Shown: positions 1-5,870, numbered from the stretch's first letter. The stretch: DNA of 7,030 nucleotides from Thermaceae bacterium (GCA_027053145.1 JALUED010000161.1:1-7030), one strand, 5' to 3'. Notes: generated by a model from the sequence alone, not told the origin. Program-made: numbers and translations.

Positions 1-817
1 CCCCCGGCTTCTCCCCCGCCAAAACCCCCAGGCCGCCGACCTCTACGCCAAGATGCGCTGGGTTTCGGACAAACTCGAGGAAGCCAAAAGGCCCCCGGAG
101 GTCGCCTACCAAAGGCTCTACCGCGGCCAGTGGGGCGAAGCCTACCGCGGCGCCCCAAGGCCCCGCACCTACGCCTGGCGGGAGCTCCTCGCCGCCGAAA
201 ACCTTTGCGACCCCCGGAAGTACGCGTGGCTGGAACTGTACCTCGAGGACATGGACGCCGACGGCTTTGCCGAGGCGATCCTGGAAAGCCACACCCTAAA
301 CCTCTACCTCCGGCCCGCCGAGGGCGGCGCCCTTTTCGCCTTCGATGTGCGCGCGGCCGGCTATCCCTTACTCGGCGGCCGGAGCCTCGTGCCCCGGCTC
401 GCAAGCACCCCCTCCGAGCTCCGCACCGACTGGAGCGCGGTCCGCTTTGAAGCCACCAAGTACCGCGACCGCGTGCACCTCACCGCAAGCCACCAGGGCT
501 TTTCCCTGAAGGGCACCTACCGGCCGAACCCCAAGGAAGAAGCCGTGCTCATCGAGTGGCGCATCGGCCGCGAAGACGGCGAGGCCTTCGTTGGCTACTT
601 CGGCCTGAACCTGGTGCTCGGCGAAAGGCCCAAGGGCCTCACCCAAGAACCCGACGTAGGGCACCGGCTTGAGCTTTCGGAGCTTTCCCTTGTGCTCGAA
701 AGCCCGCGGCCCTTTGCGATTCGCCCCCACGGGGACGAACTCCTGCTCGTCTTCCCCACCGACCTCCCCGCCGGGCGAAGCCGGCGCCACCGGCTCCTCC
801 TCCGGGTGGATCGGTGA
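1..817 (+). CDS. GH57-type glucan enzyme (4-alpha-glucanotransferase/amylase-like), C-terminal part, 5' end outside window
   Basis: The frame is open from base 2 to a TGA at 815-817 and gives 271 visible residues; the first ATG (base 53) lies in the middle of homologous-looking sequence, so the true start is upstream of the window. Visible residues 13-45 or so ([12 protein letters not shown]...[12 protein letters not shown]) resemble the DUF1925 region that follows the catalytic barrel of GH57 4-alpha-glucanotransferases. From about residue 50 onward ([35 protein letters not shown], then a long beta-rich stretch to VFPTDLPAG) it looks like the DUF1926 C-terminal beta-sandwich of the same enzymes. 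GH57 catalysis uses a Glu nucleophile and an Asp acid in the N-terminal barrel, which is not visible, so activity cannot be judged. The family acts on alpha-1,4-glucans such as maltodextrin or starch. The stop overlaps the GTG start of the next gene. Subfamily (transferase, amylase or inactive relative) is undecided. Confidence 0.68.
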   Translation, partial: PRLLPRQNPQAADLYAKMRWVSDKLEEAKRPPEVAYQRLYRGQWGEAYRGAPRPRTYAWRELLAAENLCDPRKYAWLELYLEDMDADGFAEAILESHTLNLYLRPAEGGALFAFDVRAAGYPLLGGRSLVPRLASTPSELRTDWSAVRFEATKYRDRVHLTASHQGFSLKGTYRPNPKEEAVLIEWRIGREDGEAFVGYFGLNLVLGERPKGLTQEPDVGHRLELSELSLVLESPRPFAIRPHGDELLLVFPTDLPAGRSRRHRLLLRVDR

Positions 818-1395
818 GCCCGCTGGGTTGGCTCCTCGCGCTCGAGGGCGCGCTGGGCTTCGTCGGCGCCTTGGGCATGGCGTACCTTCAAATCTCCCCG
901 GGGCTTGAAACACCCCTTTTCCTGCAAGCGGCCGCGGCCCTCATCCTGCTCGCCGCCCTCTTTGGGCTTGAGGCCTTGCTCGCCCGAAGCTTTCCCGCAT
1001 CCTACCGGGCGACCCGAGAACTGCTCGCCGCTGCCCTTTTTTCGCTTCCTAAACCTTGGCGCCCGGCGCTTGCCCTGGCCAGCGCCCTCGCCGAGGAAGC
1101 CTTCTTCCGCGGGCTTTTGGTCGGCGGCCTGGCACGCCTTTTTCCCCCTCCCCTGGCCGTCCTCTTCGGCGCCCTCGCGTTCGCCCTTTTCCACCCCGTT
1201 CCCGACCGACGAGCTTGGGTCTACCCGCTCTTTGCCCTCCTTGCGGGCGTGCTTTTTGGCACGGCCTTCCTGGCCACCGGCTCGCTCGTCCCCAGCACGC
1301 TCGCCCACCTCGCCCTAAACGCCTGGGCCCTCCTTGGGCCCGGGGGACCTCCGTCCCCTGGGGACCGGTATCTTGGGAAGCGGAGGCTTGGGAGC
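814..1395 (+). CDS. CPBP-family intramembrane metalloprotease, lacks its own stop and reads into icd
   Basis: This part encodes 194 residues of a hydrophobic CPBP (CAAX protease and bacteriocin-processing, Abi) protein. All three signature motifs are intact: EExxxR as E94-E95-AFF-R99, FxxxH as F123-H127, and HxxxN as H165-LAL-N169. In the family these Glu and His residues form the metal-dependent active site inside the membrane. Several membrane segments are evident (about 5-20, 34-58, 112-127, 136-153, 158-174). The GTG start overlaps the TGA of the upstream gene (GTGA) and is preceded by a weak GGTGGA, suggesting coupled translation; an ATG at residue 22 is an alternative. The frame does not stop after the HxxxN motif. 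It continues through a short polar linker (about residues 176-194) directly into icd in the same frame, giving a 618-residue open frame ending at 2670. The end given here is the last base before the icd ATG, not a stop codon. Substrate unknown. Confidence 0.72.
1343..1365. repeat. Alternating inverted repeat just upstream of icd
   Basis: Three arms alternate: GGGGAC (1343-1348), GTCCCC (1353-1358) and GGGGAC (1360-1365). The middle arm can pair with the left arm (4-base loop) or forms a 13-base palindrome with the right arm (centre T1359). It lies in the linker between the protease and icd, 31 to 53 bases before the icd ATG. It could be an operator or a pair of competing RNA hairpins; no U-tract follows, so it is not a standard intrinsic terminator. 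Confidence 0.45.
1382..1386 (+). promoter_or_regulatory. Shine-Dalgarno site that sets the icd start
   Basis: GGAGG lies 9 bases before the ATG at 1396. It supports independent translation of isocitrate dehydrogenase from this ATG even though the upstream protease frame runs into it without a stop. A TATCTT at 1369-1374 could be a -10 element for a separate icd promoter, but no convincing -35 is visible. Confidence 0.7.
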
Positions 1396-2670
1396 ATGTT
1401 CCAGAAGATCCAGGTACCTGAATGGGGCGAAAAGATCCGCATCGAAAACGGCAAGCTCGTCGTCCCCGACCACCCCATCGTCGCCTTCATCGAGGGTGAC
1501 GGCACCGGTCCCGACATTTGGAACGCCGCCCAACCCGTCTTCGACGCGGCGGTGGAAAAGGCCTACGACGGCCGTCGCAAGATCGCCTGGATGGAGGTCT
1601 ATGCCGGTGAGAAGGCCAACCGCGTCTACGGCGAGGAGGTCTGGCTCCCCGAGGAAACGATCGAGGCCATCCGGGAGTACCTCGTCGCCATCAAGGGCCC
1701 CCTCACCACCCCGGTGGGCGGCGGCATTCGCTCGATCAACGTGGCCATCCGCCAGCGCCTCGACCTTTACGCCTGCGTGCGCCCGGTGCGCTACTTTGAA
1801 GGGGTCCCGAGCCCGGTCAAGCACCCCGAGCTAGTGGACATGGTGGTCTTCCGGGAAAACACCGAGGACATCTACGCCGGCATCGAGTGGCCGGCAGAGA
1901 GCGAAGGGCAGAGGAAGCTCCTCGACTTCCTGAAAGTCGAGTTCCCCGAGGAATACAAAAAGATCCGCTTCCCCGAAACCTCCGGCATCGGCCTCAAGCC
2001 CATCAGCGAAGAGGGCACCAAGCGCCTCGTCGAGGCGGCGATCCGCTACGCCATCGCCGAACGCAGAAAGAGCGTGACCCTCGTCCACAAGGGCAACATC
2101 ATGAAGTTCACCGAGGGCGCTTTCCGGAACTGGGGCTACGAGGTCGCCCGGGAAAAGTTCGGCGCCGAGCCCCTGGACGGCGGCCCCTGGCACGTGATGA
2201 AGCACCCCGAGACCGGCGAGGAGATCGTGATCAAGGACGTGATTGCCGACAACTTCCTGCAGCAGATCCTCACCCGTCCCGCCGAGTACGACGTCATCGC
2301 CACCCCGAACTTGAACGGCGACTACATCTCCGATGCCCTCGCCGCCCAGGTGGGCGGGATCGGCATTGCTCCCGGGGCCAACATCAACTACCAAACCGGC
2401 CACGCGGTCTTCGAAGCCACCCACGGCACCGCCCCAAAGTACGCCGGTCAGGACAAGGTGAACCCGAGCTCGGTCATCCTTTCGGGCGTGATGATGCTGC
2501 AGTACATGGGCTGGCGGGAAGCCGCGGACCTAATCGTCCGAGCTATGGAGGCCACCATCAAAGAAGGGCTCGTCACCTACGATTTCCACCGCCTCATGGT
2601 GGCGGAGGGCCGCGAGGCCAAGCTCTTGAAAACCAGCGAGTTCGGCCGAGCGCTGATCGAACACATGTAA
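1396..2670 (+). CDS. icd: NADP-dependent isocitrate dehydrogenase (E. coli-type homodimeric class)
   Basis: The 424-residue product oxidises isocitrate to 2-oxoglutarate and CO2 with reduction of NADP+, in the cytoplasmic TCA cycle. It closely follows the E. coli Icd sequence along its whole length (family about 416 residues). The nucleotide and Mg-isocitrate fold starts at IEGDGTGPD (32-40). Substrate residues are present: S113 in [10 protein letters not shown]119, R129, R153, Y160, K232, and the metal-binding D285, D309 and D313. The NADP-selecting residues of the E. coli enzyme are also present: K348, Y349, V355, Y395 and R399, so NADP rather than NAD specificity is expected. S113 corresponds to the serine phosphorylated by AceK in E. 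coli; no aceK is in view. The ATG at 1396 has a good Shine-Dalgarno and gives the usual family N-terminus, so I take it as the functional start despite the in-frame upstream protease. TAA at 2668-2670 is followed by a terminator. Confidence 0.97.
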   Translation: MFQKIQVPEWGEKIRIENGKLVVPDHPIVAFIEGDGTGPDIWNAAQPVFDAAVEKAYDGRRKIAWMEVYAGEKANRVYGEEVWLPEETIEAIREYLVAIKGPLTTPVGGGIRSINVAIRQRLDLYACVRPVRYFEGVPSPVKHPELVDMVVFRENTEDIYAGIEWPAESEGQRKLLDFLKVEFPEEYKKIRFPETSGIGLKPISEEGTKRLVEAAIRYAIAERRKSVTLVHKGNIMKFTEGAFRNWGYEVAREKFGAEPLDGGPWHVMKHPETGEEIVIKDVIADNFLQQILTRPAEYDVIATPNLNGDYISDALAAQVGGIGIAPGANINYQTGHAVFEATHGTAPKYAGQDKVNPSSVILSGVMMLQYMGWREAADLIVRAMEATIKEGLVTYDFHRLMVAEGREAKLLKTSEFGRALIEHM

Positions 2671-2687
2671 AGGCCTGAAAAAGCTTA

Positions 2688-2721
2688 GGCGGGGCGGGTC
2701 CTACCCGCCCCTGCCCCTTTT
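2688..2721 (+). terminator. Intrinsic terminator after icd
   Basis: GGC plus GGGGCGGGT (2688-2699) pairs with ACCCGCCCC plus GCC (2703-2715), with a 3-base loop and a single bulged T at 2712, giving 12 GC-rich pairs. TTTT follows at 2718-2721. It begins 17 bases after the icd stop and closes the glucan enzyme-protease-icd unit. Confidence 0.85.
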
Positions 2722-2731
2722 GGAGGTTTGC

Positions 2732-2737
2732 TAAACT
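2732..2737 (+). promoter_or_regulatory. Candidate -10 element for a leaderless or near-leaderless mscL mRNA
   Basis: TAAACT fits the TANNNT -10 pattern and ends 9 bases before the mscL ATG, so transcription would begin within a few bases of the start codon. The only GGAGG nearby (2722-2726) is 20 bases from the ATG, too far for normal ribosome binding. Leaderless mRNAs with this layout are known to be common in Deinococcota. No clear -35 is visible. Confidence 0.5.
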
Positions 2738-2746
2738 AAAAGCGTT

Positions 2747-3184
2747 ATGCTGAAGGAGTTCAAGGAATTTATCAAACGCGGCAACGTTCTCGATATGGCG
2801 ATTGGCATCGTGATCGGTGCCGCTTTTGGGGCGGTGGTGAAGTCCTTTGTTAAGAACGTGCTCATGCCCCCGATCGGCTTGCTCCTTGGCGGGACCGACT
2901 TTACCAACTTCTTCCTTGTCCTCAAGCCCGGAGCCCAACCCGGCCCCTACCCCACCCTGAAAGCCGCCCAGGATGCCGGGGCCACGGTCCTTGCCTGGGG
3001 GCTCTGGATCAACGACGTGGTCAATTTCCTGATCATCGCCTTCGCCGTGTTCCTCGTGGTGAAGGCGATTAACCAAATGAAGCGGAAAGAGGAGGCCAAA
3101 GCCGAGCCAGCCCCACCGCCAAAGCCCTCCGAAGAAGTGCTTTTGCTCAGGGAAATCCGGGACGCCCTTAAAAAGAACGGCTGA
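2747..3184 (+). CDS. mscL: Large-conductance mechanosensitive channel MscL
   Basis: The 145-residue product matches MscL in length and architecture. It is a homopentameric inner-membrane pore that opens under high membrane tension to release solutes during osmotic downshock. The N-terminal amphipathic helix ([18 protein letters not shown]) leads into TM1 (about 14-43), with the glycine- and alanine-rich pore stretch [12 protein letters not shown] and then LMPPIGLL. A periplasmic loop (about 48-84) contains the common [10 protein letters not shown] pattern. TM2 spans about 86-108 ([21 protein letters not shown]). A basic cluster (KRK), a proline-rich linker (PAPPPKP) and the C-terminal helix [12 protein letters not shown] follow, as is usual for the cytoplasmic bundle. 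The gene is transcribed alone between two terminators. It is convergent with the tRNA methyltransferase gene 45 bases away. Family assignment is certain. Confidence 0.97.
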   Translation: MLKEFKEFIKRGNVLDMAIGIVIGAAFGAVVKSFVKNVLMPPIGLLLGGTDFTNFFLVLKPGAQPGPYPTLKAAQDAGATVLAWGLWINDVVNFLIIAFAVFLVVKAINQMKRKEEAKAEPAPPPKPSEEVLLLREIRDALKKNG

Positions 3185-3201
3185 GAAACCTTCCGCACCC
3201 C

Positions 3202-3231
3202 GACCCGGGCGGGCGAGCCGCTCGGGTCTTT
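3202..3231 (+). terminator. Intrinsic terminator after mscL
   Basis: GACCCGGGCGG (3202-3212) pairs with CCGCTCGGGTC (3218-3228): 11 pairs including one G-U, with a 5-base loop. A short TTT tract follows at 3229-3231. It lies 17 bases after the mscL stop and its T-tract overlaps the reverse-strand TAA (3232-3230) of trmN. On the minus strand the hairpin directly follows the trmN stop but lacks a U-tract, so it may only weakly serve that gene. Confidence 0.7.
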
Positions 3232-4249
3232 AGTCTCCCGATCGCTCGAGGACAAAATACCCTGGATACAGCCCGCCGACCTCGATGACCCGCCGGTGCA
3301 CAAGCCGAAACCCGCCCACGCGGCGAAGGATCCGGTCCACCCATCCCCGCTTTAAGACCAAAAGCCCCAGCCTGCCCCCGGGGCGAAGGGCCCGGCGGGC
3401 GCTGGCCAAAAAATCGGCATAAAGCCAAAAGAGGTTCTCAAAGCGGCCGAGCCGCTTGCCGTAGGGGGGGTTTGCGATCACGTAGTCCAGGGAGGCTTCG
3501 CCAAACGCGTCCCCAGGCCGCCGGGCATCGCCCCAGAGAAAACGGATCCGATCGGCCACCCCAGCCCTCGCCGCGTTGGCCTTGGCCCCCCGAACCGCCT
3601 TTGGGTTCTTATCAAGGGCGAAAACCTCAAGGCCTGGGTACACTTGGGCCGCCTCGATCGCAATCGTCCCCGAACCGGTAAAGGCGTCAAGCAACCGACC
3701 GCCATCCACCTCAAGCAGGCGAAGCAAGCCGAAAGCCACGCTGGTTTTCAGCGCGGCCGGGGGCGCATAAACCTTGGGGTAGCGCAAGGAAAGCGCCCGA
3801 TCGGTGAGCTGGTAGCCGAGGAAAAGCGCGTCCTCAAAAAGGTCCACCCGCACCCTAAGGTCGGGCGTCTCAAGGTCCACCGGCGCCCGGTAGCGCTCGA
3901 CCAACAGAGCCCCATAAGCGCGCTCAAGATCGGGGCTTTGAAAGTCGTGCAGCCCGCGCCGGTGGACCCGAACGGCAAAGCGGATCCCGGGACCAAGCCC
4001 GGGCAGATCGAAACCGGAAAGCGCATCCAACGCCGCCTCCAAGGTCGGGGCAGAAAGCCGCGCCTGGCCCAGAAATCGCACCACGTGATGCACCGAGCGT
4101 AGCGAAAAAAGGGGCGCCTCCTCTTCCGCCTCGGCCCGCACCAACCCGGGATAGCCGAAGGGCCGGGCTTCGCCGGTAAGCCCCCGCTCGGCGAGCTCAG
4201 CCACGGTTACGTCCTCAAGACCCGGGTCCGCGGTCAGGAGAAAGCGCAT
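3230..4249 (-). CDS. trmN: THUMP-domain tRNA guanine-N2 methyltransferase (TrmN/Trm14-like, m2G6)
   Basis: The 339-residue product has a ferredoxin-like plus THUMP N-terminal half (about 1-155; VTVAELAERGL, then FAVRVHRRGLHDF) and a Rossmann-fold SAM methyltransferase C-terminal half. The linking segment RYPKVYAPPAALKTSVAFGLL (156-176) is the family's conserved PAxLxxxxA stretch. Motif I is DAFTGSGT (188-195), the acidic ribose contact is in ALDKNP (211-216), and the catalytic motif IV is NPPYG (260-264), which fits methylation of an exocyclic amine. Size and order match the Thermus thermophilus enzyme that makes N2-methylguanosine at position 6 of tRNA in the acceptor stem. 23S rRNA methyltransferases of the RlmL/RlmK type share this architecture, so the target is inferred rather than proven. 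ATG at 4249 is preceded by no Shine-Dalgarno but by a -10-like element 9 bases upstream. It diverges from the Nudix gene. Confidence 0.85.
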   Translation of the reverse strand: MRFLLTADPGLEDVTVAELAERGLTGEARPFGYPGLVRAEAEEEAPLFSLRSVHHVVRFLGQARLSAPTLEAALDALSGFDLPGLGPGIRFAVRVHRRGLHDFQSPDLERAYGALLVERYRAPVDLETPDLRVRVDLFEDALFLGYQLTDRALSLRYPKVYAPPAALKTSVAFGLLRLLEVDGGRLLDAFTGSGTIAIEAAQVYPGLEVFALDKNPKAVRGAKANAARAGVADRIRFLWGDARRPGDAFGEASLDYVIANPPYGKRLGRFENLFWLYADFLASARRALRPGGRLGLLVLKRGWVDRILRRVGGFRLVHRRVIEVGGLYPGYFVLERSGD

Positions 4250-4255
4250 TTTTTC

Positions 4256-4264
4256 ATTATGCTA
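4256..4264. promoter_or_regulatory. Compact bidirectional promoter between trmN and the Nudix gene
   Basis: The gap between the two divergent start codons is only 22 bases (4250-4271). On the plus strand TATGCT (4258-4263) ends 8 bases before the Nudix ATG. On the minus strand TAGCAT (4264-4259) ends 9 bases before the trmN ATG, and CATAAT (4261-4256) ends 6 bases before it. Both strands therefore read a TANNNT-type -10 from practically the same bases, placed for leaderless transcripts. No good -35 is visible on either side. Confidence 0.5.
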
Positions 4265-4271
4265 GGGGGGA

Positions 4272-4823
4272 ATGAAGCCCTGGAAGCGTCTTTCGCTTGA
4301 GGAGCTGGTCACCGAACCCGTGCGCATCGTCAAGGAACGCTTGCTTACCCACGCAGGGGCCGAGATCACCTACATCTACCGGCCGGGGCCGGTGGAAGCC
4401 GTCTTCGTCCTGCCGGTGACCCCAAGACGCACCGCTTTCCTCGTGCGCCAATACCGCCACCCCACGGGGAAGTTTCTCCTCGAGGTCCCCGCCGGCAAAG
4501 TGGACGAGGGGGAGTCGCCGGAAGAGGCCGCCCGGCGCGAGCTAAAGGAGGAAGTGGGAGCCGAGGTGGACGAGCTCATTGCCCTTCCCCCCTTCCACCC
4601 CCAGCCTTCTTTCAACGCCGTCGTTTTCCGCCCCTTTCTCGCGCTTGCCGCCCGAAAGGTGGAGGAACCGCACCCGGAGCGCTCAGAACTGCTCACCCCC
4701 TTGGAGATGCCCTTGGTCGAGGTCTACCGGCTCCTGGATGCGGGCAAGATCGAAGACGGCCCCAGCGCCCTCACCCTCTTCTACGCCCGTCCCCGGCTTA
4801 GGAACCTGGGCCTGCTTGAGTGA
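4272..4823 (+). CDS. Nudix hydrolase, ADP-ribose pyrophosphatase-like
   Basis: The 183-residue product contains a perfect Nudix box, Gx5Ex7REUxEExGU, from G75 to A97 (AGKVDEGES...RRELKEEVGA), with E90, E93 and E94 placed to bind the catalytic divalent metals. The segment before the box (LVRQYRHPTGKFLLEVPAGKVDEGE) is typical of the ADP-ribose pyrophosphatase subfamily, including the E-(V/L)-P-A-G start of the box. Such enzymes hydrolyse ADP-ribose and related nucleoside diphosphate compounds to AMP plus a phosphosugar, removing reactive ADP-ribose in the cytoplasm. Length fits the family. The start ATG has a G-run (4265-4270) right against it but spaced too closely for standard ribosome binding, and a -10-like element 8 bases upstream suggests a leaderless mRNA. 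The 3' end overlaps the opposite-strand AbrB-family gene by 26 bases, and no terminator is visible after the stop. Substrate is inferred from subfamily motifs. Confidence 0.9.
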   Translation: MKPWKRLSLEELVTEPVRIVKERLLTHAGAEITYIYRPGPVEAVFVLPVTPRRTAFLVRQYRHPTGKFLLEVPAGKVDEGESPEEAARRELKEEVGAEVDELIALPPFHPQPSFNAVVFRPFLALAARKVEEPHPERSELLTPLEMPLVEVYRLLDAGKIEDGPSALTLFYARPRLRNLGLLE

Positions 4824-5310
4824 ACCCAAGCCAAACGCGGGCAAGCCAAGGGGCTAAAAGCAAAACCGCAACCACGCGGACAAAGTGCATCGCCGCCACC
4901 ACCGCTCCCTTGCCCCCCTCGCTCTCGGCCACCACGCCCATCACCGAGATCCCTCCAGGGACGAAGCCAAAAAGCGCACTGACCGGGTCCAACCCGCCGC
5001 TTTGGACCGCCAAGTAGCTCAGCAACACCCCGACCAGGAAGAACGAAGCCACCCCCAATAGCGCAAGCGGCAAAACCCGAACCACTACCGGCAAAAGCTC
5101 TCGCTGGGCGGAAAACCCGATCATCGCCCCTACCAGAAGCTGGATGGAAACCTCGGCCCAAGCGGGAAACTCGGCGCGAGGGCCGCCGGCGAAGTTGTAA
5201 AGGGCGCCGCCCACCATCGCCCCGACCACCGCACCTCCCGGCACGCGGAGCTGGTGGGCCAAAAGACCTAGAGCCACCGCAAAGAAAAGGCCAAGCCCAA
5301 GCCCCTGCAT
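4798..5310 (-). CDS. AbrB-family membrane protein, single-repeat (half-size) form
   Basis: This 170-residue, very hydrophobic protein has the features of the membrane AbrB duplication domain (the family once labelled ammonia monooxygenase; unrelated to the AbrB transcription factor). A PGG turn opens the first half (VPGGAVVGAMVGGALYNF, 23-40). A second sits in the conserved FGFVPGGISVMGVVAES block (114-130), followed by a histidine/arginine motif, MHFVRVVAV (141-149). Membrane segments are likely at about 5-20, 24-42, 54-70, 75-100 and 138-162. The usual family member is about 350 residues with two copies of this domain; here only one copy is present and the frame is closed at both ends, so it probably works as a dimer or with a partner. 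Transport substrate is unknown. The start ATG at 5310 follows a -10-like TAGCAT by 6 bases. The 3' end overlaps the convergent Nudix gene by 26 bases. Confidence 0.8.
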   Translation of the reverse strand: MQGLGLGLFFAVALGLLAHQLRVPGGAVVGAMVGGALYNFAGGPRAEFPAWAEVSIQLLVGAMIGFSAQRELLPVVVRVLPLALLGVASFFLVGVLLSYLAVQSGGLDPVSALFGFVPGGISVMGVVAESEGGKGAVVAAMHFVRVVAVLLLAPWLARVWLGFTQAGPGS

Positions 5311-5316
5311 GGCCCC

Positions 5317-5322
5317 ATGCTA
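5317..5322 (-). promoter_or_regulatory. Candidate -10 element for a leaderless AbrB-family mRNA
   Basis: Read on the minus strand, TAGCAT (5322-5317) lies 6 bases before the ATG at 5310; no Shine-Dalgarno is seen. The same hexamer precedes trmN. No convincing -35 is present. It is back to back with the rnpB promoter, whose -35 begins 13 bases away. Confidence 0.4.
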
Positions 5323-5334
5323 GCCCCCCTTCGA

Positions 5335-5363
5335 ATGACAAAAACCCCTAAAAAGGCTAAAAT
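5335..5363 (+). promoter_or_regulatory. Promoter of rnpB
   Basis: ATGACA (5335-5340) matches the -35 consensus at five of six positions, and TAAAAT (5358-5363) matches the -10 at five of six. The spacer is exactly 17 bases. The predicted start at about 5370-5371 coincides with the 5' strand of helix P1 of the RNase P RNA. It is the best sigma-70-type promoter in the window. Confidence 0.82.
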
Positions 5364-5370
5364 AGCCCGT

Positions 5371-5734
<364 letters not shown>

Positions 5735-5764
5735 AACCGGGCCCGCAAAGGCCCGGTTCTTTTA
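5735..5764 (+). terminator. Intrinsic terminator of rnpB
   Basis: AACCGGGCC (5735-5743) pairs perfectly with GGCCCGGTT (5750-5758) around the loop CGCAAA, followed by CTTTT. The stem starts at the base after helix P1 ends, so the mature RNA and terminator are directly joined. Confidence 0.9.
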
Positions 5765-5778
5765 ATCCCCCAAACGGG

Positions 5779-5837
5779 GGTGGGAGACTGGGGTAAGACG
5801 GTGGAAAATTTTGGATTGAAGGTGGGGAAATGTGGTA
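5779..5837 (+). promoter_or_regulatory. Helically phased TGG repeats, candidate MraZ operator
   Basis: Three related direct repeats, GGTGGGAGA (5779-5787), GGTGGAAAA (5800-5808) and GGTGGGGAA (5821-5829), are spaced exactly 21 bases apart, two helical turns. Further TGG units sit between and after them (TGGGG 5789, TGGAT 5812, TGGTA 5833), so from 5802 on TGG recurs at 10, 11 and 10 bases. MraZ of E. coli is known to bind direct TGGGN repeats with 10-base periodicity upstream of its own operon. The array overlaps the probable mraZ promoter, which suggests autorepression. Confidence 0.6.
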
Positions 5838-5841
5838 CCCT
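5836..5841 (+). promoter_or_regulatory. Candidate -10 element for the mraZ-rsmH operon
   Basis: TACCCT fits TANNNT, with TTGGAT (5811-5816) as a possible -35 at a longish 19-base spacer. Transcription would start near 5848, leaving a leader of about 23 bases with a Shine-Dalgarno. It is embedded in the last TGG repeat. Confidence 0.4.
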
Positions 5842-5859
5842 CTCCCGCGAGAGGACCAC

Positions 5860-5865
5860 GGAGGG
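5860..5865 (+). promoter_or_regulatory. Shine-Dalgarno site deciding the mraZ start
   Basis: GGAGGG lies 5 bases before the ATG at 5871. This favours that ATG over an in-frame GTG at 5832, which would add 13 residues foreign to the family and place the start inside the promoter. Confidence 0.8.
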
Positions 5866-5870
5866 AGTCC

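Noticed and set aside
595..1308. Long minus-strand frame (237 codons) opposite the glucan enzyme and protease genes
   Set aside because: Its composition is low-complexity Arg/Gly/Glu typical of high-GC shadows, it has no recognisable motif, and both plus-strand genes show clear family motifs.
1315..2424. Minus-strand frames at 1315-1824 and 1831-2424 opposite icd
   Set aside because: Antisense of a fully conserved IDH; the products are Gly/Val/Asp-rich with no family signature.
2594..3076. Minus-strand 160-codon frame opposite the icd end and mscL
   Set aside because: It crosses the icd terminator and a verified MscL gene, and shows no motif.
3644..4102. Plus-strand 152-codon frame opposite trmN
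   Set aside because: Antisense of the methyltransferase, whose catalytic motifs are all on the minus strand.
4814..4831. GCTTG/CAAGC hairpin at the end of the Nudix gene as a terminator
   Set aside because: The stem has only five pairs and no T-tract follows.
5832..5870. GTG at 5832 as an upstream start for mraZ
   Set aside because: It falls in the promoter and repeat region, adds residues not found in the family, and ATG 5871 has an excellent ribosome site.
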